NCBI GenBank assembly: GCA_018398585.1
Contig: JAGTTD010000015.1
Location: 31,081,478 to 31,145,477 of the forward strand
Source of the DNA: Simmondsia chinensis
Taxonomy: Eukaryota; Streptophyta; Magnoliopsida; Caryophyllales; Simmondsiaceae
Reading direction: 5' to 3'
DNA: 64,000 nucleotides
Of the stretch, positions 42,585 to 55,700 are shown one piece after another (the first letter of the stretch is position 1; each line of letters begins with the position of its first letter). The notes under the pieces are model-generated. The model searched no databases. It had not been told where the DNA came from and worked only from the letters and a program-made list of their open reading frames with translations. Position numbers and translations under genes: made by a program.

Positions 42585-45500
42585 ATGGCCAGTATGGCAA
42601 GCCAAGAGAGGTGGTGTGTGGTTACAGGGGGTAGAGGCTTTGCAGCACGACATTTGGTGGAAATGCTTATCCGATATGAAATGTTCTCTGTTCGAATAGC
42701 TGACTTGGGCCCCTCCATTAAGCTCGAGCCTCATGAGGAGGAGGGAACACTGGGGAAAGCTATGCAGTTTGGCCGTGCTCAATATTTCTCATGCGACCTT
42801 CGTGACAAAGCCCAAGTACTCAAAGGTTGCTTTCTTTCCTTATAATTTTTCCCTCATTTGTCTGCCTGACTACACATTCAAGTGCACTTAGCTAGAGTAA
42901 AATCCTCATTTACCTGGCTTGCATCTAAGACTTCCAAAGCCTATATTCTATGTCTTTTCCATTCTGATGATGCAGCTTGTCAAGGGGCTGAGATCGTCTT
43001 CCACATGGCCGCTCCAGATTCATCTATTAATAATTACAATCTCCAACATTCAGTTAATGTTCAAGGTGTGCTTTGCCGATTCCTAAAGCTCTTAATCATT
43101 TTGTCAGTGTTGAAGGTGAACTTTATTTGCTGATTCCTAAAGCTCTTAATCATTTTGTCAGAGTTGAAGGTGAACTTTATTTTTGAGTCGCATTTGGTCC
43201 AGCAGTGTCTAGCTCTTCAACGGTGCAATATTTTTGATTGTATACAACTGTTATTTGCAGGTACGAAAAATGTGATTGCGGCATGTATTGAGCAGCAAGT
43301 GAAGAGACTAGTCTATACTAGCTCTCCAAGTGTGGTCTTTGATGGCGTTCATGGGATTATAAACGGGGATGAATCACTGCCGTATCCAGCTAAGGTATGG
43401 GATTAGGTGTTCCATTTTTGCTTGTTATGATTAGACATAACTACAATTTAACTCTTCCTTTACATATTTCCTTTTTTCCTCTACTTTTCTCGTAGTGGTG
43501 GAAGAGGAAGGAGGATATGCTTTGAAATGTCATTTTCGATTGCTGCGCTGTTTGGTTGAACGTCCATTCCTTCACTTACTAATGTTTAATTGCAATTATC
43601 CACTTGTCTCCATGCACCGTCATATTTTGACTTAGTTTTTTGTTTAATGGTGAAGCCTTGGTTAAAGATGCCCATTTTGTCAGTAGAGGATGGGTTTTAT
43701 GCGTTCGTTTGTGAAGGGATAGCATCAAGTGGGTTTTATGCTTGTACTGTTTTCTTGTTGTGTATGGCAAACGAGATGGGCACTTTGGTTTTCTGACCTA
43801 TAGTAATATTCTACAAGACAAGGGAAATGCACAGGTTAATGTTAGTATCCACATTAATTATATCAGAATTTTTAGTTCAGCCTATCTTCATAACTCAAGG
43901 ATGATGAGTGAAAAATCTTTTCATGGAAGAGAAGCCATAGGTAAAGCACTTTCTTTTCATTCTTTTTGGTGCTAAGTGGTTGTAGACTCTCCAGGTAGAT
44001 ATATGAAGCCAGAGACCTTGAGATGCTAGTCTTCATGTTATTATATAGTTATCGTGGCAACACGGTGGTGAATGATTTAGAGTTTGTGGACTTGCTTTTG
44101 TAAGGGAGTGATTGCTTATACTTGCATCCTTTCGGGTGATTAAATTAAAAGCACATTTGGATATTGCTGAGGCCTCAAGGAGATATACTGTGTACAAATC
44201 TTTGTTTTCTATTACACAAACCTCTATAGAATCTCTTTATGTGGCTTCCTTCCGCCTTTCTTTTTGGATCTTCTTCACCCGCTCTTAACTTCCCTCTAAT
44301 TGAGTGTGTTCTGTGGTCTCAGCATAACGATTCCTATTCAGCCACCAAAGCTGAAGGGGAGGCATTAGTCTTAAAGGCAAATGGTAGTAATGGACTTCTC
44401 ACATGTTGCATACGGCCTAGCAGTATTTTTGGCCCGGGTGACAGATTGCTAGTTCCGTCTTTGGTTAATGCTGCTAGAGCAGGAAAGTCAAAGGTATGTA
44501 TGCTTTTTATCATTTGCTAATAAGTTTGATGTATTTAAGGTCCCGAGAATATGATAGGATGAATATTGTTTTTCCTATTTGGTTTTATCTTAAATACGAA
44601 CAGTTCATTATAGGGGATGGCAATAACATGTACAATTTCACTTACGTGGAGAATGTGGCTCATGCCCATATATGTGCTGAACGAGCTTTAGCATCTAAAG
44701 GGTCGGTTGCAGAGAAAGCTTCCGGACAGGTACCCTGCATCCCTTGTGCTATTTTCTCTTTTGATTTTTTTAGTGTTTTACTTTTTGAAATTGAAACGCC
44801 AGCATAAATGAGGTAGTTAAAAATTTGGGGGATGCGAAACTTCTTTATTTGAGGATTTGAGGATGCACTGGATGATCGTGTGTATACAAGATTCAATGCT
44901 TCTCAAGTAATTGTGTAATTTCCGTCTGATTGGTAATCTCACATATCCCTTCTCTTCGCGGTCTTCTTCTACAACTAGTTAGGAGCAGTTGTAGTCGTTG
45001 TGTAGGAGCTATTGGGTTTGGTGTATTTGTTAAGCCAGCCACTTGCAAGTATGATGTCTTGGGTTCGAAAGTCACCCCCGCCCAATGTTGTACCTCTTTA
45101 GCATCCTTTAAAAGGAAAAAGGAACTGCTGCACAGAGTTCTGATTTATAAATTCTGTAAATAGGGAGATGTTTATTGCCTCATTAAGTGTGTTGCCGTTG
45201 CTTGCAGGCATATTTCATAACAAACATGGAGCCCATCAAATTCTGGGAGTTCATTTCGCTTATTCTTGAGGGTCTGGGATATGAAAGGTTCCTTACTAGT
45301 CATTTTTGCCCGATTTGCCTACATTTTGTTACGACATAACAAGCAAGTACAATTTGTTTAAGTTCACTAAGCTTGGATGAAACTTATTTTTCTGATCTTT
45401 TTGTTTTCTTTTGATCTAGATTTTTTTTTTGTTGCTTTTCCCTTTTCTTTTTCCCCATCTTTTACCTCTTCTTAACTTCTGTCTCTCAAATAGAAAAGAG

Positions 45501-48500
45501 GAGAGACGTCGTAATGTGATTCTCCACGGCCGAGATTGTGATTCTCTGGTGCATTTGGCTATAAAGGAATGTTAAGATTTTTAGAGACTAGTATGCACCA
45601 CTTACTTTCTTATGCGAAAAAGTGGTCCTTTCAGGGGATCTTTGTGTAAAGAGCTTTGGGAGCTTTGCCGACATAGCCTAGCTAATTTGCAGAGAGATTG
45701 GAAGGCTTCTTTATTACTAGTTCTTGGTTTTTTGAGGACATTTTCCCCTTAGTTCTTTGTTCATTCTTTTCTCTCTCCATAGTATTTCTTTTATTGAATA
45801 AAAAAGTTGGCATGGTTCTGTGTAGACTCTATTGTCAAGAAATAAGACCCAATTTTCTTTGACAAAGATCATATCCTCTTTCTGAGTTTTTTTTTTTTTT
45901 TTTTTTAATATGTAATCGCAGGCCACGCATAAAAATTCCCGCGCATCTAATGATGCCTATTGCTCATTTGGTGGAGTGGACATACAAGCTGTTAGCCCCA
46001 TATGGAATGAAAGTGCCACAGCTGACTCCTTCAAGGATTAGACTTCTCTCCTGCAACAGAACTTTTAATTGCTCGAAAGCAAAAGATCGTCTTGGCTACA
46101 CCCCCATTGTGTCGCTTCAGGTTTTTTTTGCCTTTGTTTTTGTATTTTCACTTCCTAAATTATGTAAGGAACATCTTTACTATTGTATGTTATAGAATGC
46201 ATTACTCTTGTTCCTGGAAGTGACCATGTTTTACGGTGGTATCTTTTTTGCTCAACAAGTTCTGTATTTCTTTGCTCCATTCCAATAGAACTTCCTGAAT
46301 TTTCTACAAATAAATAATTCTCCTTTCTTATGGATAGCATTAGTTCCATGTTGTAGGAAAGATGAAAGATGTTTTAACATTATTCTCCACGGTCAAGATT
46401 GCGATTATCTGGTGCATTTGGTTAGAATAGAATGCTTGGATTTATAAAGACTAGCATATACCAACTAATTTTTTAGGGGAAAAGGTGGTCTTTTTAGGAG
46501 CTCTTCGGATAAAGAGCTTTGGAGGCTTTTGCTGATATAGCCTTATTTGATTTTTATTTTTGAGGGATTTGCAGGCTTTATGTTAGTAATTCATGATATT
46601 TTATTGTTGCCTGTTTGTAATTTTGAGGACACCTTATCCTTCTTAACTCTTTGCACTTTCTTTCTCTCCTAATATTATTTTTTCTTTATCAAAAGAAAAA
46701 AAAATTTGTAGGTATTACCTGAAATTTAAACCTTCAAATTTGCTGTTTCTGTATTCGTTTAGCTTCTGAATCTGTAGGAACTTATCGTTTCCATGCATCT
46801 GTAAATAATCTGCAGGAGGGTCTTGAGAGAACAATTGAATCATATTCTCATTTAAGGGCTGAGCATCAACCTAAAAGAGAAGGACCATCAAAAGCATACA
46901 GATATCTTGGAGGTGGACGAGGTTTGAAATCTTTTATTTTTAGTTCCTTTAAACATATTGTTCTTCAGATCTCACAAGTGGTACTTTTGACTTCTGATGC
47001 CATCTTTGGTTGTGGGCTTGAATATATACTTAAGGACACTACAAGTAGCTGTTGTTTGTATATTGCTGATTTTATCCAGTGTGTAAGCCATTTGTAATCA
47101 TAAGAGTCAAGCTAAGCCTGAGCTCGTTAGGCTCGAGGCTCAGCTTGTCTTTAATTAGTTAGTCTCAAAGCTCCCTGAGCTTGGAAATTTCAAGTTCAAG
47201 GTCAACTTGTCATAGGCTTGGACTCAGCTTAGTTTGGTTGGGCTCAAACCTAATTTGGTGAGTTCAGAACTAAGTTTTCCTAATTTAGGCTCATTTAAGC
47301 TCGATATAGATTCATTTGGGCTCAGTTTAGGCTTGAGTTAGGCACATTCCGGCTTAATTGGACATATCTAAGCTAATAAACTGTGTTTAGATATGCTTAT
47401 TTGGGCTTGTTTATGCTCGCGACTACTAGCTCGAGCTTCTCTAGACTCGGCCATGTTAAGCTAAATCTTTTGAGCTTTATGACAAGTCAGCTTCTGGGTG
47501 GGTTATTTACATCCCTAGGTTAGAAAGATACTATGGATTTGTTCCAAAATCCACAATACCACATAATTTTTATTATTCAGCTGAATTGAGGGTGTCCCTG
47601 CATATGCGGGAGCCCTTGAGGCACAGGAATTGTTGCTGTTGTTGTTGTAGCTGAATTAAGGGTGTAGTGTCTTTGGTTTCATGCAGTTGCTGATATACTT
47701 CTTTGGAAGGATAAAAGGCAAACTCTTGCCATACTACTTATTTTGCTTGCATTTTACTACAACTTCATGGCATCTGGATACACCATCATCTCTGCTGTGT
47801 CAAAGCTTATTCTAGCTACCGCAATCTTCCTGTACATTCACAGCCATTTGCCTGAGAGAATGTATGACCCGCTTCTTTCTCTCTCTCTTCTCATGTTAGT
47901 GTTGTGTCTTCCTGCCTTTATATGATCTAATCTTCATAGCCTTTGATATTCTGGCGTGATGCAATATTCTGCTATTTCTCGGTTCCTGAATTGGGCTTAA
48001 TTTACGCCTACACCAGAATAGAGACTTGTATTTAGGGGTGTATGTGAGCCAAGCTGAGCCCAAGCTCACCGGACTCTGAGACTTGGCTTGTCTGCAATTA
48101 TTTTGGGTTAGGCCCAGCTTGATACTCGCAAGCTTCAAGCTCAAGCACTATGCTCAGGCTTGGTTTGACTTAGTTGACCTCGAAGCCAGCTTGGCGAGCT
48201 CCGAGTCCAAACTAAGCTTATCTTGTTTAAGCTCGATCGAGGCTCATTTATGCTCAAACTTGTTCTTCACCATATTGTGAACTGGTAAGTGAGTTTAAAG
48301 TTTTCCTTCTGCTCTAGACTGCCTGGAACTACCAACTTTGACTAAATCAACCACTTTAATGAACTTTATCAGACCTATTCTTGTCATAACGGTCAGATTG
48401 AGCGCAGTTATCAAGTTAATTCTTTTGTTCCATGCTTCTAAGTTACCTAGCTTTCTGATGCACGATGTAGGGATTGTTTCAATTTCAATTTATGCTCTGT

Positions 48501-51367
48501 GGTATAGAAATGATATTTTTTCCACCATCTGAATGTGATTTAGCTCATCTGTTATAATTGGAGAAAACGATAGTAGAACTTACTTTCAGATTGGACTGTT
48601 TTACAGCTATTAGTAGCTGACATAATTCTGTACCATATATTTATTTGTTTGTGAGGACGGGCAAGATTTCATGTTTGTCACCAACGTCTTCGTTTTCTTT
48701 CTTTCAAGCAATAAAGTAGTTTCTTGAATCCCCCTAATTTAACAAGGACGTTTTTTAATGATTATTTATATTATTAGTTTGCTTCTAACAAAAATCATGA
48801 ATCAAAATTGGAGAAACAATGTTCTATTGTATGTTACTTTAAAAATACAGATGTACATGCGTTACATAAATAACCCACATATTAGAAATTATTGTAATAT
48901 AAGATTTGGTTATTTGAGGTGTGCCTGAGCCGATATGGACACCTCGATTGCTAAGAAAGGACCCACTGATTAAAACTTGCTTTGTGCTTAAAATCACGGG
49001 ACTGGCCTTGGGTAGAAAACTGACATATTTCCTATCCGCTTGTGTAAAAACGCTATTCTGTAGATTTGGATATACAGTGGAGAAAGTTCCGGTGTCGGCT
49101 TTCCATTGTTCAGAGGAGATGTCGCGTAAAGTTGGGGTATCAGTTGCCTCATCATGGAACCACGCGGTTGGTATATTAAAGTCTCTTTGCGAGGGCAACA
49201 ATTCCTTGCTATTCCTTAAGGTAACTTTCTGTTCTTTTAGTCCAATGTTTTCAAGTTGTTTTAAGAATGCGAGTTTTAATGTAATTTTCCAACTTGATTT
49301 GCATATTGTTTCTTTCCTGAGGAGGTTAAGTGTCTAGCTCTAGCGTGCCAGCAGAAATTGCTAATAAAAACCCGAAATGAATTTAACTGAGGTTTACATA
49401 TTGTGAGTTAAAATATGGGTCTGTTTAATATCATGTTTTGTTTATATAGCCTTAGTTGATTTGTAGGGGGATTGGAAGGCTTTGTGTTATTAGTTGCATT
49501 TTTTTTTTAACTTGTTCCTTGGTTGTGTTTTGAGGACATTTTGTCCTTAACTCTTTGTACATTCTCTCTCTTAATGATGTTTCTTTTTTTGATAAAAAAA
49601 AAATCGCATTTTGTTTCTGGAAAACTATTAATCATACTGTGAAAATGATTTTTCCCCCCTTAGACATAGGCTTGGTTGATTTGCAGAGAAATCGGAGGGC
49701 TTTATGTTATTAGTTATATAGTTTTTTGATATTGCATGGTTGTAAGCGTGAGGACAGCTTATCGTTAGCTTTGCGTACATTATTTCTCTCTTAATAATAT
49801 TAATTCTTTGATACAAATTTAGCCACAGAAATTGCTAAGCAGTTGGTGCTCTGATTTCAATTTTATCCTTATTCCCTGCCAGAAAAGCTAAAGAACAGAA
49901 ATTCTTGCTCTCTGATTTCAAATGCTCAGCACTTATGTAATTGCAAAAGTTATATGAAAACAAACTTTGCTCAGCCTTAGGGTCACCATTATAGGGCATT
50001 GATATGTCATCCCCATCAGTTTTACCATTTTGAACTTGAAGTTCAGTTACCTTTTTCTTTTCTTGCATAATGTGTAAATTGCCTTGGGATGCATGGTTAA
50101 GTGTGAAATTTCACCAAGTTTTATGCCCGACCTGTAGAGTTGGCATATATGAGGTCCACATATAAGTTCAAGTGAGGTTTCATCCTAAAACCACCTGATG
50201 CATCAGCCAAAACAATAGCATCTGCATCTAGCATTGGATTAGGCAAGTCAGACCACTGAGTCTCTTGGTTGACTTGATGACCCGACTTGGCTATCTAATT
50301 TGTTGCCATATAGCTTCTTTGAAGCAGTGATTACAGCTGATGTTTCTTCTATCTTGATTGATCATCTGTAGACTATTTTCTAAATCTGCCAAGGAGAATT
50401 ATACAGCCCTTTTATAATCTTAATGGCAATCTCGCTATTACCTTCAACCCGAATATTTCTAGACTAGACTTATATGTTGATCTATTTGCTCTTGCGACTT
50501 TGATTTGAAATTTTTCGTATTAGGCTCACATCTCACATGTAGAGTCATTGACATTATGATTGCATACTCTGGTGATAGGTGGTTCTCTTTCTTCTGACCC
50601 TGAGTTTTCTTGGAGCAATTTCGTTTCAGAGTTTGTTTTTGGCTGGTATGTGTTTCTGGCTCCCCTCTGTTCTTGTTCGCCTTTCATTTCTATTCGCCTT
50701 CTTTGATCAATTGTTATCTAGGTATCCTAACATTCAATATATATGACAAGGTACTGTGAAAGTGTTATCATCTAAATATCCTATGTAGGAATCTAGTGAA
50801 TTTTGTCAGAATAAGGCCAATTTTCATAGAAAATGCTGATGTGGTACAGAATTACGATAATGTATATGAATTATGTCAGTGTTCTTAACAAAAGTTCAGC
50901 GGATTCTGATAAAAATTCATTGGATATAATGATGGAAGATAGGTATGTGTTACCTAAATCGTATATGCCATATTAGCATTGTTTGGTAAAAAAAACTCGT
51001 TAGATTTTGTAGAGGATGCCTAGATACATGTTTCACGTCAGTATTTTCCGACAAAGGCCCACCAAATTTTGGAAGCAGGCACATGATTGATAAAGTTTTC
51101 AAACTTTAAGGTACCTGAATGATAAATTTTTTAAACTCAAAAGTTAGTGTACCTAAGTACTAAATGTTCAAACCTCAAAATATATAAGTGATACGTTTCC
51201 TTATTTTTATTACTTATGCTTTCCATATGTTAATTGCAGGAGTTCCCGTCATGTTTACAGCATTCTACATATACGAGAAGAAAGAGGAGGAAATCGATCT
51301 CTTGATATCAAAAGCAGTTGCGTTTATGCCCAGATTCAAATCCGACTCCAAGGTAAAAGCTTCATAG
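42585..51367 (+). CDS. 3BETAHSD/D: 3-beta-hydroxysteroid dehydrogenase/decarboxylase with C-terminal reticulon domain
   Basis: Twelve coding exons, about 557 residues: 42585-42825, 42976-43065, 43261-43394, 44323-44493, 44604-44729, 45208-45287, 45922-46120, 46816-46921, 47687-47861, 49064-49220, 50579-50645, 51240-51367. All GT-AG, phase kept. Extended SDR fold: NAD-binding [17 protein letters not shown] near residues 12-28, [26 protein letters not shown], catalytic YSATK (Tyr160, Lys164), then [19 protein letters not shown] and [16 protein letters not shown]. From about residue 385 a reticulon-like part follows with two hydrophobic hairpins ([20 protein letters not shown] ... [32 protein letters not shown]), which places it in the ER membrane. 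The family oxidatively decarboxylates 4-carboxysterols in C-4 demethylation; the reticulon fusion matches the Arabidopsis 3BETAHSD/D proteins of about 560 residues. The first ATG in the exon is taken as start; a non-coding leader exon is inferred upstream. Introns carry LINE tails and MITEs. Confidence 0.94.
43078..43184 (+). repeat. 54-bp tandem duplication next to exon 2 donor
   Basis: 'gattcctaaagctcttaatc ... gttgaaggtgaactttattt' occurs from 43078 and again from 43132. Each unit ends with a GAAG|GTGAAC donor-like site resembling the real CAAG|GTGTGC at 43066. Confidence 0.75.
45485..45810 (+). mobile_element. LINE 3' end fragment 1
   Basis: 'attctccacggccgagattg', 'ctggtgcatttggctata', later 'ttttgaggacattttcccct' and 'attcttttctctctcc', ending at an A-rich stretch. 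Homologous to 46355-46710, where 'WCIWLE-NAWI' can be read, a decayed plant L1 ORF2 C-terminus. In intron 6 of the sterol gene. Confidence 0.6.
46355..46710 (+). mobile_element. LINE 3' end fragment 2
   Basis: Same order as fragment 1: 'attctccacggtcaagattg', 'aaagagctttggaggctttt', 'ttttgaggacaccttatcct', then 'ctttatcaaaagaaaaaaaa'. In intron 7 of the sterol gene. Confidence 0.65.
47095..47518. mobile_element. GGCTCG-type element in sterol gene intron 8
   Basis: Dense aggctcg/aagctcg words, ending 'gttatttacatccctaggt'. A truncated Au-like SINE fragment ('ggagcccttgaggcacagga', TTG run) follows at about 47590-47650. Confidence 0.6.
48031..48260. mobile_element. GGCTCG-type element fragment in sterol gene intron 9
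   Basis: Starts 'ttaggggtgtatgtgagcc', continues with 'agcttgatactcgcaagctt'. The right end is decayed. Confidence 0.5.
49435..49605 (+). mobile_element. LINE 3' tail fragment 3
   Basis: 'ttgatttgtagggggattgg', 'gtgttttgaggacattttgt', 'acattctctctcttaatgat', then poly-A. Shares only the distal tail with fragments 1 and 2. Confidence 0.6.
49664..49815 (+). mobile_element. LINE 3' tail fragment 4
   Basis: 'ttgatttgcagagaaatcgg', 'gttgtaagcgtgaggacagc', 'acattatttctctcttaata'. Lies 60 bp after fragment 3 in the same orientation. Confidence 0.55.
50720..51203. mobile_element. AT-rich TIR family, copy 2
   Basis: 'ctaggtatcctaacattcaa' near the left end, 'cctaagtactaaatgttcaa' and 'ataagtgatacgtttcc' at the right. 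Shares 'atctagtgaattttgtcaga' and 'aatgctgatgtggtacag' with the other copies. In the last intron of the sterol gene. Confidence 0.55.
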
Positions 51368-52718
51368 CGCAAATACCGACATCTACGTGTTGGTGGAGTA
51401 TGAAATTTGAGCTGGTTCGGAAAAGAATGCATTTCGTCGTGGCTTCGGTCCCCGGGCTTGATGTGATTGGTGAAGGTGAACTCAAGAGAGATTCATATCA
51501 TTTGTTGTATTTGTTTGTTATGTTTCAAAGGGATTGAACTGGTGGCTTATTAGAGTGTTCAAGAGTTCTGAATCTTCTTACCTTTGTTCACTTGTAATAT
51601 TTGTTATTTCTTTTTGTTTTATCGAGTTATTTACGCTGTCGATTCCTAATATATTTAAGTTTGTTCTAAGTTGTTTCGTCATTTTGTTCTTTTATGCAAA
51701 ATGGTCCACAATTTTTCTAAGCGTGTTCAAATTAGTTCTTCATTTCTTCTTCTGTTTAAAATAGTCTCTTCATTTGTGTTTTACAATAAAATTGATCTTC
51801 ATTTGGTGATCAAGTTATGCAAAAATTAAAAGACATGGGACAAGTTGTTTTAGAATAAAAAATGAGAGATTTTTTTGAATAAAGAAAAAAAATGTGAACA
51901 ACTTTATAATATTAGGAATCTTTTGTTGAAAGAAAATACGAGAGTAATTTCAATAAAGTTAAAAACAATAGAGTGTAATGTAGATGAGTATTTGATTTCA
52001 AATCTTCTAAATTCGTAAGTAGATCATATCAACTTACTCTCATTCTCTCTCTTTAAGGTGCGTACAACAAAATCATGTACTTTGTCAACATTTGTTGATC
52101 AAAATTCTCGCCAAATCTATGCCAGAAGTTTCTCAAATGATAGAATTTTAAGCCTAATAAATGTATCGCTGCATATATTGAACTAAGAGACTGACGAAAG
52201 ATTGAACTTTTAAAATTATACGTGAGAAATTGTTAGAATGATGTTTTGGGTTATCTGTCACCATTTTAACATTATAGTTGGATCTTGTATTCTAGTTTCA
52301 CATGTAAAATCTGAGCATTATAAATTACAATCTACAAGCTATTAAATGACGCTAAGAAACTATATGACATTGAATGAAGCTTCACCCTTGAAGCAGTCCC
52401 TCTTCCCTTGAAATGTGCCCTAATTTTGAGTTAAGTTAATTCGATTTATTTCAGAATTAAGTCATTTAAGTTGGGTGATTTTCAAGTTCGAGTTATTTTG
52501 AATTTCAAGTTAATAAAACTAACATGAAATTATAATTCCTTACCCTTATATCAAGAAATAGAAATATATAATTTTTTATCAAAATCTAATTTTATAAATT
52601 TCATAATAAATAAACTAAACAACAGAATTGAAATTTTAGGTTTTAATCCAATGGGCCAAGCAGGACCTAATGCCTTTTTGCATCTCAGTTGAATTAGCAG
52701 AGAGGAAGAATCGTATCA
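51368..52718. other. Intergenic spacer, sterol gene to TRM13 (head-to-tail)
   Basis: Contains the 3' UTR of the sterol gene, then AT-rich DNA. No coding signature or recurring element is evident. The TRM13 promoter should lie in 52400-52700. Confidence 0.5.
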
Positions 52719-55700
52719 ATGGCAGCAAAAGTGGAGAGGAGGTGCCAATTTTGGCTCCCTAAGAAGCGCAGGTTTTGCGCCAACTCCCCCATCAACAATT
52801 CCTTGTTCGCACTCTCTCTCTCTCTCTGCCATCTCTTCCTTTTCTAGGGTTTTTAATTTTCTTTTTTTTCGTGATACTGAGAGCTTTGATTTATTTCTGT
52901 TCTGCAGGTTCTGTGGTAATCACACAGCAAGATCCGATTCCAAGTGGATTCCATGTCCAGTCGATCCTTCTCAGTGAGTAATTTCTGTTGATTATGCTTC
53001 AATGTTAGTGTAGGAAGCTTGTTTCATATAGGAAATTTGGAAGGAGCCAGAGCTATGTTGGCAATGGAGTTGGTCGTGAGATTTTAGGGGTTAAAAGTAA
53101 GTTTTATTTGATTGTTGGGCCATATTTAGTAACTGAAGTGTCCAAGTTAGCTTAAGCATGTCCGGATAATCATTGTGATGCCAGCTAATATGTGAGTCCT
53201 TTATTATATATGTATATATGCGTTTATAATGTATCGTAGATAGATAGTTATTTCTTTAATTATGTATGTTGTTGAAAGCAGCAAAAGCAAACAGATAATA
53301 TAACTAATTTTCGAAAGGGAATCTTAATAAATTGGGCTCTAGGCAATTGCTTTAGTTGCTTGGGGTCTTGATTAGCCTTGGGTGAAAAATTGAAACGTAA
53401 CATAAGTTTATGTACATATGTGTTTATAATGCATTATACATAGTTATTTCTTCAATTATTAATGATAGTATGAGTAGTGGAAGAAAGCCGGTAATGTAAC
53501 TAATTTTAGAAGGGGACCTTAATAAATCAGGCCCCAAACAATTTCTTCGGTTTCTTAGGGTCCTGATTAGCATTGGGTGGCAAAACCAGACTCAACATGA
53601 GTATGACACGAAGTTAAAGGGTCTGGGTTGGAGTTTCTATACGTGGGTAATGTGTGTATTTATTACCATTGTCAAACTTAAGGGCATATTGTTGGCTTAT
53701 TAATAGGTTGATAGACTAACATGTATATCAAGAAGTCACACATATACTTAGGTAATGCGTGTATATATTACCACTTCCCATTCAGTTGCTGAAAGATAAT
53801 GGAGCCATGTACATGACAGACCGACATATTAAAAAAAAGGTGATCCGATTTGATAGGCTGCCTGCAGTTAGGATTGAGGGTTATTGATCCATTAAAGAAC
53901 GGGTCAGATTCATGTAGGGTACAATTGTGAATATGCCATTTTTTTTAACAATGGTAAGGAGATTCAACATTTCCCTAAGTACAACCGTCAACACTTAGGA
54001 AAGAGGGAAATGAAGACCACATGCTTGAAAAGTGGGTAGCCTAACAAATACACAAAACCCAACAACTTGAATAAAATTATGACATGTCATGACACCATTG
54101 GCCACCTCTAGCGATTTCTGTTCCTTTCTCATAATCTAATTCAACTTGTTGAATTACAATTGAATGTAGTTGTTGAATTACAATTGAATGTAGTTGTGTG
54201 CTTGAAGAGAACATGGAGGGCCACATTAAGAGGTGTCCATTAGTAAAGCAAGTTCAATCATTGTCACTCCAGCCCTATTACCAGCCGGGTATTAATTGCG
54301 GAAGAGACTGCTACACAGACAATAATGAAGAAGAAAAAGCCGATGTTACCTCGGAAATGAAAAGAAACACCGTTTATAGTATGACAGTCCCTCGATTCAC
54401 GAAGCTGCTCAGTAAGATTCAAGACGTTCACCATTCAATTTGTGATGATATTCGTGATTCTTTTAAGATGCCTGAAGCTTGTGATATGTGGATTAATAGA
54501 GAAATTGATCGGTATGGGAAATTCAAATTCCACTATATGTTTAGTTTTCATGTTGGTCTTTTTCTGTAGGCAAAGTAGACTGAGAAAGATTATTGTTTGT
54601 TAAAGTATGAAACCATTCTTGGACCTTCATCCGTTAGTTTATGCTATTGTGATAGTTGGCAGTTTAAGCTTTTGTGATAGTTGGCTCTTTGTTGACCAAA
54701 AGGTCACGAGTTTGAGTCCCAACAATGCCCACTTTCAGTATTAATATAATCTAAGCACAAGATATGAGGTGAGCATTTGCAATATGCATGCTTCAAGCCC
54801 AATGGGCATTCGCATGAGGACATGTTAAGTATAGAACTATTTTTGGACCTTCACCATTAGTTTAAGCTTTGAGATAGTTGGTTCCTTCACATTCTTCAAT
54901 TGGTGCGATCTGTAGAGCTTGATGGCTTCAATTTTGGCTGTCAAAGCATTCATAATGTGCCTCAAAAAGGACACTAGCTGCATTTATTCAACCTATCCCC
55001 TAAAAGAAAATTCAATCTGTTCAATTAGTGATCAGTTGTGGAAGTAACCCCAAGGGTTGGCTCAAATGGTGAGGCATTTGATCCTGATGTCTTATAAGGT
55101 TTCATGTCTGGGGTGCGAAAAATCATTCATTGGGGTCATCGGCTAAGTCATGGGCCAAATTGATCCCATTGGTGTATAGGGGAAAGTTGTGAGTCTGCTT
55201 GCCATAAAGCTTAATAGGCTGGGTTATTTGGCTAACCGAGTCGAGCCCGGACCTAGTGAAGTTCATGCTCATTGGCTCATGATTCTAAATGAGTTATTTT
55301 AATATGATTTGTTAGCTTGAGTATGCTTAATTGAGCCTAAATGAGCCAAGCTCGAGTCTAAATAAGCCTAGATAGAATTTAAATAAACCTTAATAAATCA
55401 AGCTTAGTTCAGAGCTCATCAAGCTATGCTCAAGTTCAACCAAGCTGAGCCAGAACTTGAACCTATGACGAGTCGAGCTCGAGTTTTGAGCCAAACCTTG
55501 ATCCTGATGAGCTCATGCTTGACTTAGTTAAGGCGTATATATAAGCCAAACGCACCCGGTTTGAAAAGGAAAATCAATAAAGGAAGAAGAATCCTGACTG
55601 CATAATGCACATGTTTAGGCTAGTGATATTTTCTTCGATTTTGTTTCTTATATATTGAATGTAGGAAATTACCGTATCAGGAGAAACACGTCCTCCAACA

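Noticed and set aside
54605..54890. A tRNA gene or intact tRNA-SINE
   Set aside because: Only a B-box-like phrase is present; no A box at the right distance and no cloverleaf could be drawn.
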